Shown: positions 26,849 through 36,906, counted from the first letter of the stretch. The stretch is 64,000 nt of DNA from Halodesulfovibrio sp. (GCF_015482765.1 NZ_JADMLB010000024.1:1-64000); one strand, 5' to 3'. Notes: generated from the letters alone by a model not told the origin. Numbers and translations are program-made.

Positions 26849-28015
26849 TTATAACAGGCGTTTTCCACCGCGCCAAACGGAGCGGACCACCGGTACTGAA
26901 TCGACAGTTTTAACACGGGCTATGTCAGCACGTTTGCCAACGACCAGTTCGCCTCTGTCTTCCAGTTTTAATAATCGGGCAGGGTTACTTGTTACAGTTG
27001 CAAGTGCTTCGTGAAGAGGGATGTCCAAGGTGTCGTGCAACATAAATGCTCCGTGCAGAAGGCTGGCAGGAACATAGTCTGAAGACAGAATATCGAGCAA
27101 TCCCTCTGCTGCAAGGTCGCGAGCGGACACGTTGCCGGAATGTGAGCCACCGCGAACCACGTTCGGTGCTCCCATAACAATACCTAACCCTTCTTCTCTT
27201 GCTTTACGTGCAGCTTCAAGTGTTGTCGGGAATTCAGATATAGTCAGCCCTTCGCGTACAGCCTCCTCTACATGTTCTATCGTAGTGTCATCATGGCTAG
27301 CTATTGGAATATTACGTCGATGGCACATTGCGAGGAGGATAGAGCGATTTTTTGCTGCGTTGGTTTCCTGTTCGTCTTTTAACTGACTTACAAGACGTTG
27401 AAATTGTTCATCGCTCCAGTCCAGACACTTGTAGTATTCACGGTATTTATTGTAATCGCAGAATTGGCGTTGTCCCGGAGTATGATCCATCAGGGAAACA
27501 AGGCGCAAGTTTTCTTCATCTACGTATGGTTCAAACATCTCCATAACGTGTGGATCGCATATTTCACAGCGCAGGTGCAGCTGGTGATCTGCACGTAATA
27601 CATTCTTTTGTCTGGCGTCTCGAATAGCAGAAATGGACATATCGAGAAGCGTATGTCGCATTTTCCCTTCGTTTAACTGCCCACAGCAGATGGAGTCCAG
27701 TACGGTAGTAATTCCGCCTCCCACAACCTGTGTGTCATGCGCAACAAGTGCTGCAAGAGATGATGGCCAGAGAACCCCAGGACGAGGTTGGAACTGGGTT
27801 TCAAGGTGGTCGGTGTGCATCTCAATCAATCCGGGAATCAGATAATCTCCCTGAGCATCCCGTACCAGACTCCCTGTGCATTCACAGGTTGCTCCTACGT
27901 TTGATCTGCCTTCGTCTATGTGTGTAATTACGTCGTCATTCACCACCACCGTTCCGTGGATTGTGCCTTGGGGGGTGATGACATTTGCATTTGTAAAAAT
28001 TACTTCTTGTGTCAT
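26849..28015 (-). CDS. phnM: Alpha-D-ribose 1-methylphosphonate 5-triphosphate diphosphatase PhnM
   Basis: The 388-residue amidohydrolase-fold enzyme removes diphosphate from ribose 1-alkylphosphonate 5-triphosphate to give the 5-phosphate substrate of PhnJ. The metal-binding HTDH is at 67-70 in [12 protein letters not shown], and the SHDDTT and [10 protein letters not shown] motifs further along are typical of PhnM. Start and phnL stop overlap as ATGA. It acts in the cytosol, probably with the PhnGHI transferase complex and PhnJ. Confidence 0.96.
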   Translation of the reverse strand: MTQEVIFTNANVITPQGTIHGTVVVNDDVITHIDEGRSNVGATCECTGSLVRDAQGDYLIPGLIEMHTDHLETQFQPRPGVLWPSSLAALVAHDTQVVGGGITTVLDSICCGQLNEGKMRHTLLDMSISAIRDARQKNVLRADHQLHLRCEICDPHVMEMFEPYVDEENLRLVSLMDHTPGQRQFCDYNKYREYYKCLDWSDEQFQRLVSQLKDEQETNAAKNRSILLAMCHRRNIPIASHDDTTIEHVEEAVREGLTISEFPTTLEAARKAREEGLGIVMGAPNVVRGGSHSGNVSARDLAAEGLLDILSSDYVPASLLHGAFMLHDTLDIPLHEALATVTSNPARLLKLEDRGELVVGKRADIARVKTVDSVPVVRSVWRGGKRLL

Positions 28016-28710
28016 GCAGCGTGCTCCATGGATTGCATATCAATCACGCGGTCTGCCACAGCATTACGTACTTCATCGTCGTGGAAGATGCCCACAACAG
28101 CTGTACCATTTGCTTTGGCTTCTTCAATTAATTCCACTACAATTTGTCTGTTTGCCGCATCCAGTGATGCTGTCGGTTCATCCAGCAGCAGTATCGGGTA
28201 TTCAACCGCAAAGCCGCGTGCAATATTCACTCGCTGCTGTTCTCCACCTGAAAATGTTGCCGGAGCAACGTTCCATAGTCGTTCAGGAATGTTCAAACGT
28301 TCGAGTAATACCGCTGCTTTTTTTAACGCCTCATCACTATTTCCGGTAAGGTCTTTGCGTGCTTCTGCAACAATGTTCAGTGCAGAAACTCTTGGGATAA
28401 CCCTGAGAAACTGGCTTACATATCCGATTGTATATTTTCGCATTTCCAAGATTTTACGCGGAGGCGCACTGACAATATCAATGTGTTGTTCGCCGTGCCG
28501 GATGTTAATCGCTCCGGAAGTGGGTTTGTAGTTTGCATAAAGTGAGCGAAGCATTGTTGATTTACCCGCACCCGATTGTCCGTAGAGGGCGACACATTCT
28601 CCAGCGTGTACTTGCAGCGACATATTTTCAAAAACAGATATGGTGGTTCCGTTTTGATTATGTAATACAAAGTTTTTACAAACGTTTTGTACATCGATCA
28701 TGACAGTCAT
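28012..28710 (-). CDS. phnL: C-P lyase system ABC-type ATPase PhnL
   Basis: The 232-residue ABC ATPase has Walker A GQSGAGKS, signature FSGGEQQR and Walker [10 protein letters not shown]. In E. coli PhnL stacks with PhnK on the PhnGHIJ core; it is required for C-P lyase in vivo and is not a transporter ATPase. AGGA lies ten bases upstream of the ATG at 28710, and the second ATG at 28701 is possible. It overlaps phnM by four bases. Confidence 0.95.
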   Translation of the reverse strand: MTVMIDVQNVCKNFVLHNQNGTTISVFENMSLQVHAGECVALYGQSGAGKSTMLRSLYANYKPTSGAINIRHGEQHIDIVSAPPRKILEMRKYTIGYVSQFLRVIPRVSALNIVAEARKDLTGNSDEALKKAAVLLERLNIPERLWNVAPATFSGGEQQRVNIARGFAVEYPILLLDEPTASLDAANRQIVVELIEEAKANGTAVVGIFHDDEVRNAVADRVIDMQSMEHAA

Positions 28711-28766
28711 ACGTCATTTTCCTGTATTTTTATGGCAAAAAGGTTAACTGAATTTGTGGGGCGACA

Positions 28767-29615
28767 TTAAACCTGCAGGATAGAGGAGACGAGTAACTGT
28801 GTGTACTCGTGGTGAGGGTCGTCGAGAACTTGGTCTGTAAGACCGGATTCCACAACGTGTCCTCCGCGCATAACCATAAGTCTGTGAGCCAGAATACGAG
28901 CTACTGCGAGATCGTGTGTGACAATGACAACCGCTAGTCCCATTTCAGCAACCAACTCGCGAAGCAGATCAAGCAGACGTGCTTGAACAGAAACATCCAG
29001 TCCGCCTGTTGGTTCATCCATGAAGATCAAACGAGGGTTGGAAACAAGGTTTCGAGCAATTTGCAGACGTTGCTGCATGCCGCCTGAGAATGTACGGGGA
29101 AGGTCGTCCATTCTATTTTTAGATATTTCTACACGTTCAAGCCAGTCGGTAGCTTTGGAGCGAATGTTTCCGTAATGTCGCATTCCAACTCCCATGAGGC
29201 GTTCACCGATGTTTGCACCGGCGCTGACGTTGTTGCGTAAGCCGTCACGGGGATGCTGGTGAACATATCCCCACTCAGTTCGCATGAGCATGCGGCGCAA
29301 GTGCTCTGGTGCCTCATGAACATTGCACAGATCTCCATTTTCTTGCTGGTAGTTCACTGAGCCGTAAGTAGGGCTTAATCGGCCGGATATGCAATTGAGC
29401 AAGGTGGATTTCCCTGATCCGGATTCACCGACAATTCCGACAATTTCTCCCGGGTACAGGTCAAACGAAACATGTAAACAGCCTGCTCTGTCACCATAAT
29501 ATTTGCTGACTCCATTAACAGTGAGAAGTGGATGCTCTTCTGTTTCAACTTTAGGCTGCCAAAGCTTTTTAGGCATTGCAGCCACATTTTGCGTTGCAGA
29601 ACAAAGATTATGCAT
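28767..29615 (-). CDS. phnK: C-P lyase system ABC-type ATPase PhnK
   Basis: The 282-residue ABC ATPase has Walker A GESGSGKST, signature FSGGMQQR and Walker B LIFMDEPTGG. It carries a roughly 25-residue N-terminal extension compared with E. coli PhnK. PhnK docks on PhnJ in the C-P lyase core. GAGGA precedes the start, and the gene overlaps the end of phnJ by eight bases. The 56-base gap to phnL is the only sizeable gap inside this block. Confidence 0.95.
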   Translation of the reverse strand: MHNLCSATQNVAAMPKKLWQPKVETEEHPLLTVNGVSKYYGDRAGCLHVSFDLYPGEIVGIVGESGSGKSTLLNCISGRLSPTYGSVNYQQENGDLCNVHEAPEHLRRMLMRTEWGYVHQHPRDGLRNNVSAGANIGERLMGVGMRHYGNIRSKATDWLERVEISKNRMDDLPRTFSGGMQQRLQIARNLVSNPRLIFMDEPTGGLDVSVQARLLDLLRELVAEMGLAVVIVTHDLAVARILAHRLMVMRGGHVVESGLTDQVLDDPHHEYTQLLVSSILQV

Positions 29616-30564
29616 TGTTTTCCTCGTTGCTTTCGGTACGTGTTGCGGCGGGCTGTCCTTGCGGCGCTGTCATGGCACCTGCATGGCCTGCTTTCAGACG
29701 CTGCTGGCAGTAGTTGCTGTCAGAGCAGACGAACATGCGGTTCCCTTCGTTATCGAGAATGATTTCATCAAGGTAACTGTCTTCAGCTCCGCAGAGTCCG
29801 CAGACCTCATCCCATGTTTGCACAGAGAATGGATGATCTTCAAAGTCAAGACTATGAACGTTCGTGTATGGCGGAATGGCATAAATCCGTTGTTCACGTC
29901 CTGCACCGAAAATCTGTAGAGCAGGGCAGTTGTCCATTTTGGGGTTGTCGAATTTGGGAATCGGGGATGGACTCATAATATAGCGGCCGGCAATCTGCAC
30001 TGGGTAGTCAAAACTGGTGGCAATATGGCCATGATGGGCAATATCTTCATAAAGTTTGACATGCATTACTCCGTACTCTTCATGTGCGTGCATTTTACGG
30101 GTTTCGGTTTCGCGTGGCTCCATCCATCGCAATGGTTCTGGAATAGGAACCTGATAGACAAGAATATGGTCTTCTGTGAGGGGCTGTTCAGGGATACGGT
30201 GTCTGGTTTGGATTAGCGTTGCTTTATTTGTTTCTTCTGTTGTTGCTACACCGGTGGTGCGCTGGAAAAAACTTCGAATAGAAACAGCGTTGGTGGTATC
30301 GTCTGCTCCTTGATCTGTAACCTTGAGTGTGTCCTGTTGTCCGATAATAGAGGCGGTAAGTTGAATACCGCCAGTACCCCAGCCATACGGCATCGGCATT
30401 TCCCGACTGGCAAAAGGTACCTGATAGCCGGGAATAGCTACTGCTTTTAATGTTGCACGGCGTACCATGCGTTTGGTTTGCTCATCTAAAAACGCAAAAT
30501 TGTAGCCAGTCTCAAGAGGGGTGGCGTTGGCTGTTTTCTGTGTTGTGTTGATTGTATGATTCAT
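29608..30564 (-). CDS. phnJ: Alpha-D-ribose 1-methylphosphonate 5-phosphate C-P lyase PhnJ
   Basis: The 318-residue radical SAM enzyme cleaves the carbon-phosphorus bond. Four cysteines, C255, C258, C280 and C286, have exactly the spacing recalled for E. coli PhnJ (241, 244, 266, 272): three for the iron-sulfur cluster and one for the thiyl radical. The protein is longer than the E. coli one mainly through an N-terminal and a glutamine/alanine-rich C-terminal extension. It overlaps phnI by one base (TAATG). All key residues are present, so the lyase should be active. Confidence 0.97.
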   Translation of the reverse strand: MNHTINTTQKTANATPLETGYNFAFLDEQTKRMVRRATLKAVAIPGYQVPFASREMPMPYGWGTGGIQLTASIIGQQDTLKVTDQGADDTTNAVSIRSFFQRTTGVATTEETNKATLIQTRHRIPEQPLTEDHILVYQVPIPEPLRWMEPRETETRKMHAHEEYGVMHVKLYEDIAHHGHIATSFDYPVQIAGRYIMSPSPIPKFDNPKMDNCPALQIFGAGREQRIYAIPPYTNVHSLDFEDHPFSVQTWDEVCGLCGAEDSYLDEIILDNEGNRMFVCSDSNYCQQRLKAGHAGAMTAPQGQPAATRTESNEENNA

Positions 30565-31742
30565 TATGCTGCCCCTTTGATTTCAGGGGTTCCAGATTGT
30601 CGAATTTTTTGTTCTTTTTGGGTGTTGCGTTCGATTTCTTCACGTTTGGCTTTGCATTTCGCCCAATTGCTTCGTAAACGACGTAAGATGTCCAGTTCAC
30701 TCTGGAAATCAACATGGTGAGGAAGCTTTAAGTGTTCTACAAAGCCAGTTGCTTCGATATTGTCGCTGTGCATAAGAACAAATTCTTCATCCTGTGCAGG
30801 TGCAATAATGTCTTCCTGCAGTTCACGGCATCGAAGTGCGCGATCTACAAGAGCCATTGAAATGGCTTTGCGTTCTCCACTTCCAAAGGTGATGCCGTAT
30901 CCGCGAGAAAATTGTGGTGGTGTTTCTTCTGAGCCGTCATAGATGGAGACGATTTCACTTTCTGTAACGGTGATAGAGCCGATAGTTACTGGGAACCCAA
31001 GCTCCTCCGGAGTCACTTCTATGGAGACATCCCCAGTGCGAATCTCTCCGGCAAACGGGTGGCCGCCTGAGTTTTTGAAACCGCGCTGTGTGGAATAGCC
31101 CATAGCAAGGACAAATCCTTCGTCTGCTCGAGTCAGTTTTTGTAAGCGAATATCTCTGCCTGCTGGCAGTTCAAGCGGTTCACGGGTGATGTCACCAACT
31201 TGATGACTTTCAGCGCTTCCAACCCCTTCAACAAGTTCATCGTTTTGGAGAAAATCAAGAATTCGTGGAGTCTCATCGCAAGTTGCAGGGACATCTTCAT
31301 TACAGGTTGGTGGTGTTACGTTATTTTTTGTATTTTCATCCGCAAGACTGAAATCCAGAAGGCGATGAGTGTAATCGAAGGTTGGTCCCAGCATTTGTCC
31401 ACCCGGCATATCTTTAAACGCGGCAGAAATACGTCTGGTTATCTGCATTACTGAAGTGTTGATAGGGGCAGATGTGTAAAAACGCGGTAGCGTTGTTCGG
31501 TAGGCACGCAGCAGAAAAATAGCCTCAATGCTGTCGCCTCTTGCCTGTTTGAGCGCAAGCGCAGCAAGCTCTGGATCATAAAGGGAGCCTTCAGTCATAA
31601 CTCGATCTACTGCAAGGCGCATCTGTTCCTTAATTTGCGACACTGTGAGTTCAGGGAGTGCCGTATCTCCGCGTCGTTCTGCGGCAAGATATTGGTGCGC
31701 ATTGGCAATGGCTTTTTCGCCACCTTTAACCGCTACATACAT
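30564..31742 (-). CDS. phnI: Ribose 1-methylphosphonate 5-triphosphate synthase subunit PhnI
   Basis: The 392-residue catalytic subunit transfers the phosphonate to C1 of the ribose of ATP, displacing adenine, together with PhnG, PhnH and PhnL. The start MYVAVKGGEKAIANAHQYLA and the segment KLTRADEGFVLAMGYSTQRG are characteristic of PhnI. GGAG lies upstream of the ATG. The start lies inside the last codons of phnH. Confidence 0.96.
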   Translation of the reverse strand: MYVAVKGGEKAIANAHQYLAAERRGDTALPELTVSQIKEQMRLAVDRVMTEGSLYDPELAALALKQARGDSIEAIFLLRAYRTTLPRFYTSAPINTSVMQITRRISAAFKDMPGGQMLGPTFDYTHRLLDFSLADENTKNNVTPPTCNEDVPATCDETPRILDFLQNDELVEGVGSAESHQVGDITREPLELPAGRDIRLQKLTRADEGFVLAMGYSTQRGFKNSGGHPFAGEIRTGDVSIEVTPEELGFPVTIGSITVTESEIVSIYDGSEETPPQFSRGYGITFGSGERKAISMALVDRALRCRELQEDIIAPAQDEEFVLMHSDNIEATGFVEHLKLPHHVDFQSELDILRRLRSNWAKCKAKREEIERNTQKEQKIRQSGTPEIKGAA

Positions 31743-32341
31743 GGTGTCTGTCTCCGAATAGTTGTGGTGCGCGGAATGCAGACAACACCGTCAGGCGCTG
31801 CCAGAATGGTATCAAAACCTTGGGGAAAGAGGCTGCGGTTGTTTTTTTGTGTTTCCCAGAAGCTGGAATCAAGACCTGAAATGTTGAGCTTGTTCGTTGT
31901 AGCAATGCCGGAGCCGGAGAACTCTACCGGCTCACCATGTGTTACAGACTCAACTTGAATGACGAGTGTGGTGGATCTGTCAGGAAATTCTGAACTGCCA
32001 ATGGAGAACTGCGTCAGGTCAGGCAGGCTGTTACCGTCTGTTATCAGAGCAAACGTTGCTGCGTTTTTGTCTGTTGTTATTGGGCACCCGCAGTGAAATT
32101 GAAGCCAATGGGTAAGTTTTTCGTCTGATGTTTGAAGCCAGATTGACGTGTCGTTATCAAAAAGTGTGAGTGCGATGGAGGCAGCAGTTTTGCTACAAGG
32201 GCTTGGCGCTTGAGAAAACGCCTCGGTTGAAATTGGAAAACATACATTACCCGGTCTGGACATGGCATCTAAAACGATGCGGTACCATTGTTGGCTATCA
32301 TGAACAGGCGAATTGAAGCCGGAAAGAATTTGCTGTGTCAT
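31733..32341 (-). CDS. phnH: Ribose 1-methylphosphonate 5-triphosphate synthase subunit PhnH
   Basis: The 202-residue PLP-transferase-like fold subunit lacks PLP and is part of the PhnGHIJ core. The family segment VLDAMSRPGN is near the N-terminus. The start is placed at ATG 32341, with GGAGG six bases upstream. A frame open 17 codons further upstream runs into phnG and is not needed. The start comes one base after the phnG stop, and the end overlaps phnI by ten bases. Confidence 0.93.
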   Translation of the reverse strand: MTQQILSGFNSPVHDSQQWYRIVLDAMSRPGNVCFPISTEAFSQAPSPCSKTAASIALTLFDNDTSIWLQTSDEKLTHWLQFHCGCPITTDKNAATFALITDGNSLPDLTQFSIGSSEFPDRSTTLVIQVESVTHGEPVEFSGSGIATTNKLNISGLDSSFWETQKNNRSLFPQGFDTILAAPDGVVCIPRTTTIRRQTPCM

Positions 32342-32342
32342 A

Positions 32343-32792
32343 CTAGTCCTCCCCGCGAACCATTGTGAAGAAGTCAACACGGGTGGAAGCAACCTGCTTA
32401 GCTTTTGTTTTTATCTGCTCAGCAATGTTTTTTTCCATCGGGTTGATAACAGTTTCCATAAGTCGGGCATTGTGCTCAGGAAGTTGAAGCAGCCCGTCAA
32501 AAATTGCCGCAAGTTCTGCGTGTTCAGGGTTACGCCCTGCAATATACGCGTGTCCGATGGCGTTATGAATGCTTACAGAGCAACGTGTCAGTGTCATCTC
32601 TCCCATGTTAAAAGGAGCACCGTTACCGTTTGTACGAGCCTGAATCATTACCAGTCCTGTTTCCGGCTGACGCAAAAGGGAGTATTCGGGCTGCTCCGGC
32701 ATCGCACGCCATGCCTTTTGAATATTGGCAAATGATGTGCGTGCAAGCACGCTCATCCAATGTTGTCTGTCTTGTACATGTGTTTGGTTCAT
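32343..32792 (-). CDS. phnG: Ribose 1-methylphosphonate 5-triphosphate synthase subunit PhnG
   Basis: The 149-residue PhnG contains the conserved RHSVSI-like block here as TLTRCSVSIHNAIGHAYIAGRNPEHAE, in pieces GEMTLTRCSVS and GHAYIAGRNPEHAE. It is the first gene of the phnGHIJKLM transcript, which runs to phnN. It is divergent from phnF, and a PhnF-like operator lies in the 131-base gap. The ribosome-binding site is modest. Confidence 0.93.
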   Translation of the reverse strand: MNQTHVQDRQHWMSVLARTSFANIQKAWRAMPEQPEYSLLRQPETGLVMIQARTNGNGAPFNMGEMTLTRCSVSIHNAIGHAYIAGRNPEHAELAAIFDGLLQLPEHNARLMETVINPMEKNIAEQIKTKAKQVASTRVDFFTMVRGED

Positions 32793-32812
32793 TGTCGTCT
32801 CAACTGAGTTGA

Positions 32813-32828
32813 ACTTGTCTAGATAACT
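32813..32828. promoter_or_regulatory. Candidate PhnF operator between phnG and phnF
   Basis: ACTTGTCTAGATAACT is an imperfect 16-base palindrome (12 of 16 positions symmetric). It resembles the ACTTGTATAGACAAGT/TGGTCTAGACCA type of operator bound by HutC-subfamily GntR regulators. It is placed to repress both phnG and phnF. Consensus is from general knowledge. Confidence 0.6.
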
Positions 32829-32923
32829 CTACAAGTTGTTGTAACAAAAATGCCATGTGAACTCCTTGTGTTGCATGTACCGTTCAGTTTTATGGAAACG
32901 TTACGCATAAAGGAGTGGATGTA

Positions 32924-33697
32924 GTGAAAGAAGCGAAAAGCAGTAATAAGCGGCAAAAGCTTGTACGTGCTCAAGGCGTTACACTTTGGCATCAAATTCA
33001 ATCTGTATTGGAAAAAGAGTTGTATGACGGGGTGTATTCTGCCGGAGAGAAACTCCCGACTGAAAAGCAGCTTGCAGAGCGTTTTTTCGTAAATCGTCAT
33101 ACAGTTCGTCAGGCAATAGCTGAACTTGTTCGGAAAGAACTTATTGTAGTTGAGCAAGGACGTGGTGCCTTTGCCCGTAGAGATAAACTTGATTATTTCC
33201 TTGCCCGCAGGGTTCGGTTTCGTGAGAATTTGCTTCGCCAGCAGAAGAGCCCCGCAGAGGAACTGCTTACACATGATACTGTTCCGGCAGACCTTGTTGC
33301 AGCTAAGGCACTTTGTCTGCGCCCAACCACACTGCTTGTGCGAATGCGTTCTGTCGGCAGCGCGGACAAACATCCGCTGTGCTATACGACGCAATATTTC
33401 CCGAAGGAACGTTTTCCGGATTTTGCTGAGGTTTATGCAGAGAATCATTCCGTTACAGCTACCTTTCAAGCATTCGGAATTGCCGACTATACTCGAAAAT
33501 CTACCCGAATTATGGCTAGAGGTGCTGAAGCAGAAGAAGTGCGTCTTCTTAAGCTCAGGCGCCATGCTCCAGTTATGGTTGTTGAGTCCGTTAACGTTGA
33601 TCATGACGGTACTCCGGTCGAGTACGGAGTCTGTGTGTGGGCAGCAGACCGTATTCAGTTTGTGGTTGACGCTGATTCGCATGATGCATCCATCTAA
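32924..33697 (+). CDS. phnF: GntR/HutC-family regulator PhnF
   Basis: The 257-residue repressor has an N-terminal winged helix (about 20-85: GEKLPTEKQLAERFFVNRHT, then VRQAIAELV) and a C-terminal UTRA ligand-binding domain (about 105-250). It is the usual local regulator of phn genes and probably responds to phosphonate or a pathway intermediate. GTG 32924 has GGAG eight bases upstream and is preferred to the GTG at 32915. It lies between two minus-strand blocks, divergent from phnG and convergent with phnE, with only six bases between its stop and that of phnE. Confidence 0.9.
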   Translation: MKEAKSSNKRQKLVRAQGVTLWHQIQSVLEKELYDGVYSAGEKLPTEKQLAERFFVNRHTVRQAIAELVRKELIVVEQGRGAFARRDKLDYFLARRVRFRENLLRQQKSPAEELLTHDTVPADLVAAKALCLRPTTLLVRMRSVGSADKHPLCYTTQYFPKERFPDFAEVYAENHSVTATFQAFGIADYTRKSTRIMARGAEAEEVRLLKLRRHAPVMVVESVNVDHDGTPVEYGVCVWAADRIQFVVDADSHDASI

Positions 33698-33703
33698 TTT
33701 GCT

Positions 33704-34801
33704 TTACACAAACTGCCTGCGGATTTTGCCACAGAGGTAGTCGATGACGGTAACCATAAGAATGACCATGATCATCATCGTGCATACTTCACGATAAAGG
33801 TATCCATTCAGTTTATCGAATATCAGGAAGCCGAGACCGCCTGCACCGACAAATCCAAGGATGGTTGCGCTGCGTACATTTGTTTCAAAGCGAAGCAGGC
33901 TGTAGCTGGCTACAAGCGGCATAATTTGTGGCAGAACTGAGAACGCGATTGTTTGAATAGAGCTTGATCCGCTAGCCTCAACCGCTTCAACCTGCCCCGG
34001 TTCAATAGCTTCAATGCCTTCACTGAAGACTTTTCCGAGAATGCCGAACGAGTGAATGGCGAGGGCGAGCACGCCTGCGTATGGTCCAAGGCCGATAACC
34101 GCTACAAAGATGAGAGCCATTACAAATTCATTGAATCCTCGGCAGAAGTCTAAGAGACGTCGCATAGAGAATTGAATTGTGTGGCGGAGCTTTTTTCGAA
34201 CTGGAGAGCTGCCCGGGATCATTATTTTAAGTGTGTTGCGTGCTGCAAACATAGATGCCGGAATAGAAGCGACGAACGCGAAAAGTGTTCCCCAGATGGC
34301 GATAGCAAGTGTTTCAACCAGAGCCTTTGTGTATTCAAGCAAAGGGCCAGTTCTCATTTCCGGCGGAAAGAAGCCACCGCGCTTTTCATCCAGTAAGCGG
34401 GCATATTCTTCTTCAACAATTGCCTGATGCTCAAGCTGATCAATTGATGCAAGACGCTGTTCAGCCAGCTCATTCCCTCTGCGAGTCATCTCTGTAAAAT
34501 CTGTGCTTCCTGCTGCCTTCATACTGTTGCGTACTTCTGTCATAGCTTCTTGACGAATTATGATTGCAGGCAGACGGGTTGCCTGTTCCATGGCAGCTTC
34601 TTTATCGCTTTGAGTAACATCATGTCCGAAAAGATATTCGGCGGCATTCTGACGTTTTTCGTACAATTTTATAGGATCAATGCCGCACCATACGTAGGTA
34701 ATGGCGAGAACAGCGATAATGAGCGCACTCACGATGGTAACAACCGCCTTTTGGCTGGGTGTTTTTCGTGGTGTGAGTTGGGCAAGCGTTAAATCTGTCA
34801 T
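33704..34801 (-). CDS. phnE: Phosphonate ABC transporter permease PhnE
   Basis: The 365-residue permease has a first helix at about 20-40 and a hydrophilic insert of about 100 residues (45-145, partly helical, charge-rich). The usual permease core of five helices follows from about 160, with the EAA-type loop VEAVEASGSSSIQTIAFSVLPQ in pieces EAVEASGSSS and IAFSVLPQ. It imports phosphonates with PhnC and PhnD. It is about 100 residues longer than typical PhnE because of the insert. It is separated from phnD by 234 bases, more than usual for phnDE, with short hairpins but no clear terminator. Confidence 0.93.
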   Translation of the reverse strand: MTDLTLAQLTPRKTPSQKAVVTIVSALIIAVLAITYVWCGIDPIKLYEKRQNAAEYLFGHDVTQSDKEAAMEQATRLPAIIIRQEAMTEVRNSMKAAGSTDFTEMTRRGNELAEQRLASIDQLEHQAIVEEEYARLLDEKRGGFFPPEMRTGPLLEYTKALVETLAIAIWGTLFAFVASIPASMFAARNTLKIMIPGSSPVRKKLRHTIQFSMRRLLDFCRGFNEFVMALIFVAVIGLGPYAGVLALAIHSFGILGKVFSEGIEAIEPGQVEAVEASGSSSIQTIAFSVLPQIMPLVASYSLLRFETNVRSATILGFVGAGGLGFLIFDKLNGYLYREVCTMMIMVILMVTVIDYLCGKIRRQFV

Positions 34802-35035
34802 GAATTTCCTCTATTACGTAAAAATCTGAGATAAGGGTAAACCTGCATAACTGAGTTCATGTACGTACGAGTGGTTGCCAGTAACTGCTCAGTATTGTTG
34901 GCAGTGCTCTTGTGGCTCAACTTTTCCTATGTACTATCTATGAGTATCTTTTGGAGTCTTGCATCTACGACTCCTTCAGCCAGAATTGCTGAACCGAAGG
35001 AGAGCAGTCTGCAGGTTCACCCTAATTTGTATTAC

Positions 35036-35914
35036 TTATTTTGCAGCGAGTTCTTTTTTAAGACGCTTAAGGTAGCGGATAATGTCGTAAGTAGTGTCAG
35101 TGGTGAACTGGTAGCCACCGTTTTGCAGCTTATTGATACCGGCTTTGTTTGCGTTGAACATGAGCATTGCTCCGGCAAATGCTGCTTTAAGGCTTTCTGG
35201 AAGATCGCGGCGTGCAGCCATTGGAGCTCCTGGAATAAGCTCGGAACGCCAGAGGATTCGGAAGTCGTTCATGGAAACCTGACCTTTTTCAATCATACGG
35301 TCGAGGTCGATGTTGTTTGTAGCGGCTACTTCAACACCTTTGTTTTTTACAGCAAGGATGGATGCGCCGTGAGAACCGGAGAATTTAACCTGTTTGAAGT
35401 AGTCTTCAGGCTTAACGTTTAAGTCACGGGCAAAGAGAACGTTTGGTACAAGGTAGCCGGAGGTGGAGTTAGGATCTGTGAAAGCAAAAACTTTTCCCTG
35501 AATGTCGGAAAGTTTTTTCATATCGGAATCTTTACGGACGATAATGATGCCTGTGTAGCCTGGCTGTCCCTGCTTGTTGAGTTCCATGACCAGTGCCTGA
35601 GCACCTGCTTTTTCAGTAGCTTCTGTGTAACTTTTAGGGCCGAAGTAAGCAAAGTCGATATGTTTGTGAGTCATGGCAGTAATGATGCCTGCGTAGTCTG
35701 ATGCACTGAACGCTTCAACTTCAATACCGAGTACTTCGTGAAGATGTTCGGTCAACGGGGCAAAACGTTTTTTAATATCCGCATTACCTTCTGTAGGAAT
35801 GAAGCCTACACGTATTTTTGTCGGCCATACTTCCGATGGAGCTGCAAAGGCGGGCAAAGCAATTGAAACAAGCATACACAAAGTAACAAGACTCATAACT
35901 AAACGACGAAACAT
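35036..35914 (-). CDS. phnD: Phosphonate ABC transporter substrate-binding protein PhnD
   Basis: The 292-residue periplasmic receptor has a signal peptide (MFRRLVMSLVTLCMLVSIAL, cleavage near AFA-AP). The mature part starts IRVGFIPTEGNADIKKRF and has the family motifs DFAYFGPKSY and FTDPNSTSGYLVP. ATG 35914 is chosen because GGAG lies seven bases before it; four codons further upstream another ATG has no ribosome-binding site. It is the second gene of phnCDE, 51 bases after phnC. Confidence 0.94.
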   Translation of the reverse strand: MFRRLVMSLVTLCMLVSIALPAFAAPSEVWPTKIRVGFIPTEGNADIKKRFAPLTEHLHEVLGIEVEAFSASDYAGIITAMTHKHIDFAYFGPKSYTEATEKAGAQALVMELNKQGQPGYTGIIIVRKDSDMKKLSDIQGKVFAFTDPNSTSGYLVPNVLFARDLNVKPEDYFKQVKFSGSHGASILAVKNKGVEVAATNNIDLDRMIEKGQVSMNDFRILWRSELIPGAPMAARRDLPESLKAAFAGAMLMFNANKAGINKLQNGGYQFTTDTTYDIIRYLKRLKKELAAK

Positions 35915-35965
35915 ACTGTTCTCCATTTTTTTAGTGTAAAAACAAGACGTCTTATTTGGTTTAAG

Positions 35966-36793
35966 CTAAGCGCAAGCAGCAAGCTCGCCTTTAGCCTCGT
36001 TGATTCGTGCGCCGTAAATTTCGGTGATCATGTCATCATCAAGGTTCTGTGGGAGAACATCGTGGATAACTTCACCGTGGCGCATACCTACAATGCGTTT
36101 GCCGTATCTGGTGGCAAAGTCGATGTGGTGTAAGTTAACAAGCACTGGAATGTTACGGATCTCATGGATTTCACGCAGAATATCCATCACAACTTCTGCG
36201 CTGTGCGGATCAAGGCTGGCGATAGGTTCATCAGCAAGAAAGACTTCCGGTTCCTGAGCAAGAGCACGGGCAATGGCTACACGCTGTTGTTGTCCACCGG
36301 AAAGGGTATCTGCACGTTGAAAAGCAAGGTGGGCAATGCCCACTTGTTTCAGGCATTCAAATGCTGTTTCTTTTTCATCGTTGCTAAAATGTCTGGCTAG
36401 TGAACAGCATTGGCTGAACAAGGAGCTGTTAAAACGGAGGCGTCCTACCAGTACATTCTCGAGAACTGTAAGGCGTCGTACCAGATGGAATTGCTGGAAG
36501 ATCATGCCTACTTTTCTACGTACTTTTCTGATGTTTTTTCCGGATACAGCAGTGATGTCTTCTCCGAAGAGTTCAAGAGTTCCGGATGTGGGACGTATAA
36601 GGCGGTTCATGCATCGCAAAAGAGATGATTTGCCCGCACCTGAAGAGCCGATGATGGAAATGAATTCATTGGAGGCCACGGTGAGTGACACATTAGACAC
36701 AGCACGTGTGCCGTTCGGATACACTTTGGTCAGCCCTTCCGTAGAAATGGCCGGTATCTGTTTTTTGATTTGTACTTGTGTAACGTTTTGCAT
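35966..36793 (-). CDS. phnC: Phosphonate ABC transporter ATPase PhnC
   Basis: The 275-residue ABC ATPase has Walker [10 protein letters not shown], signature LSGGQQQR and Walker [11 protein letters not shown], and the [13 protein letters not shown]-type insert common in PhnC. It energises PhnE. ATG 36793 follows AGGGA by seven bases and is preferred over an ATG five codons upstream. It is the first gene of phnCDE and has two PhnF-like sites in its promoter region. Confidence 0.94.
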   Translation of the reverse strand: MQNVTQVQIKKQIPAISTEGLTKVYPNGTRAVSNVSLTVASNEFISIIGSSGAGKSSLLRCMNRLIRPTSGTLELFGEDITAVSGKNIRKVRRKVGMIFQQFHLVRRLTVLENVLVGRLRFNSSLFSQCCSLARHFSNDEKETAFECLKQVGIAHLAFQRADTLSGGQQQRVAIARALAQEPEVFLADEPIASLDPHSAEVVMDILREIHEIRNIPVLVNLHHIDFATRYGKRIVGMRHGEVIHDVLPQNLDDDMITEIYGARINEAKGELAACA

Positions 36794-36906
36794 ACTGCAT
36801 TCCCTCATGAACTTATCAAAAAGAGTTATTGTCTTTGTTGAAAAGGTTCTACGGGGGGAATGTGGTAGCTTTGTTACACTGATATTGCAGTGTGTTGTCT
36901 GTGAGT

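Noticed and set aside
32819-33682. 287-codon frame antisense to phnF
   Set aside because: It lies opposite a clear GntR/UTRA protein and reads as a random, residue-biased sequence.
34859-35422. 187-codon plus-strand frame over the phnE-phnD gap
   Set aside because: Most of it is antisense to phnD, and the part in the gap has no start signal or recognisable motif.
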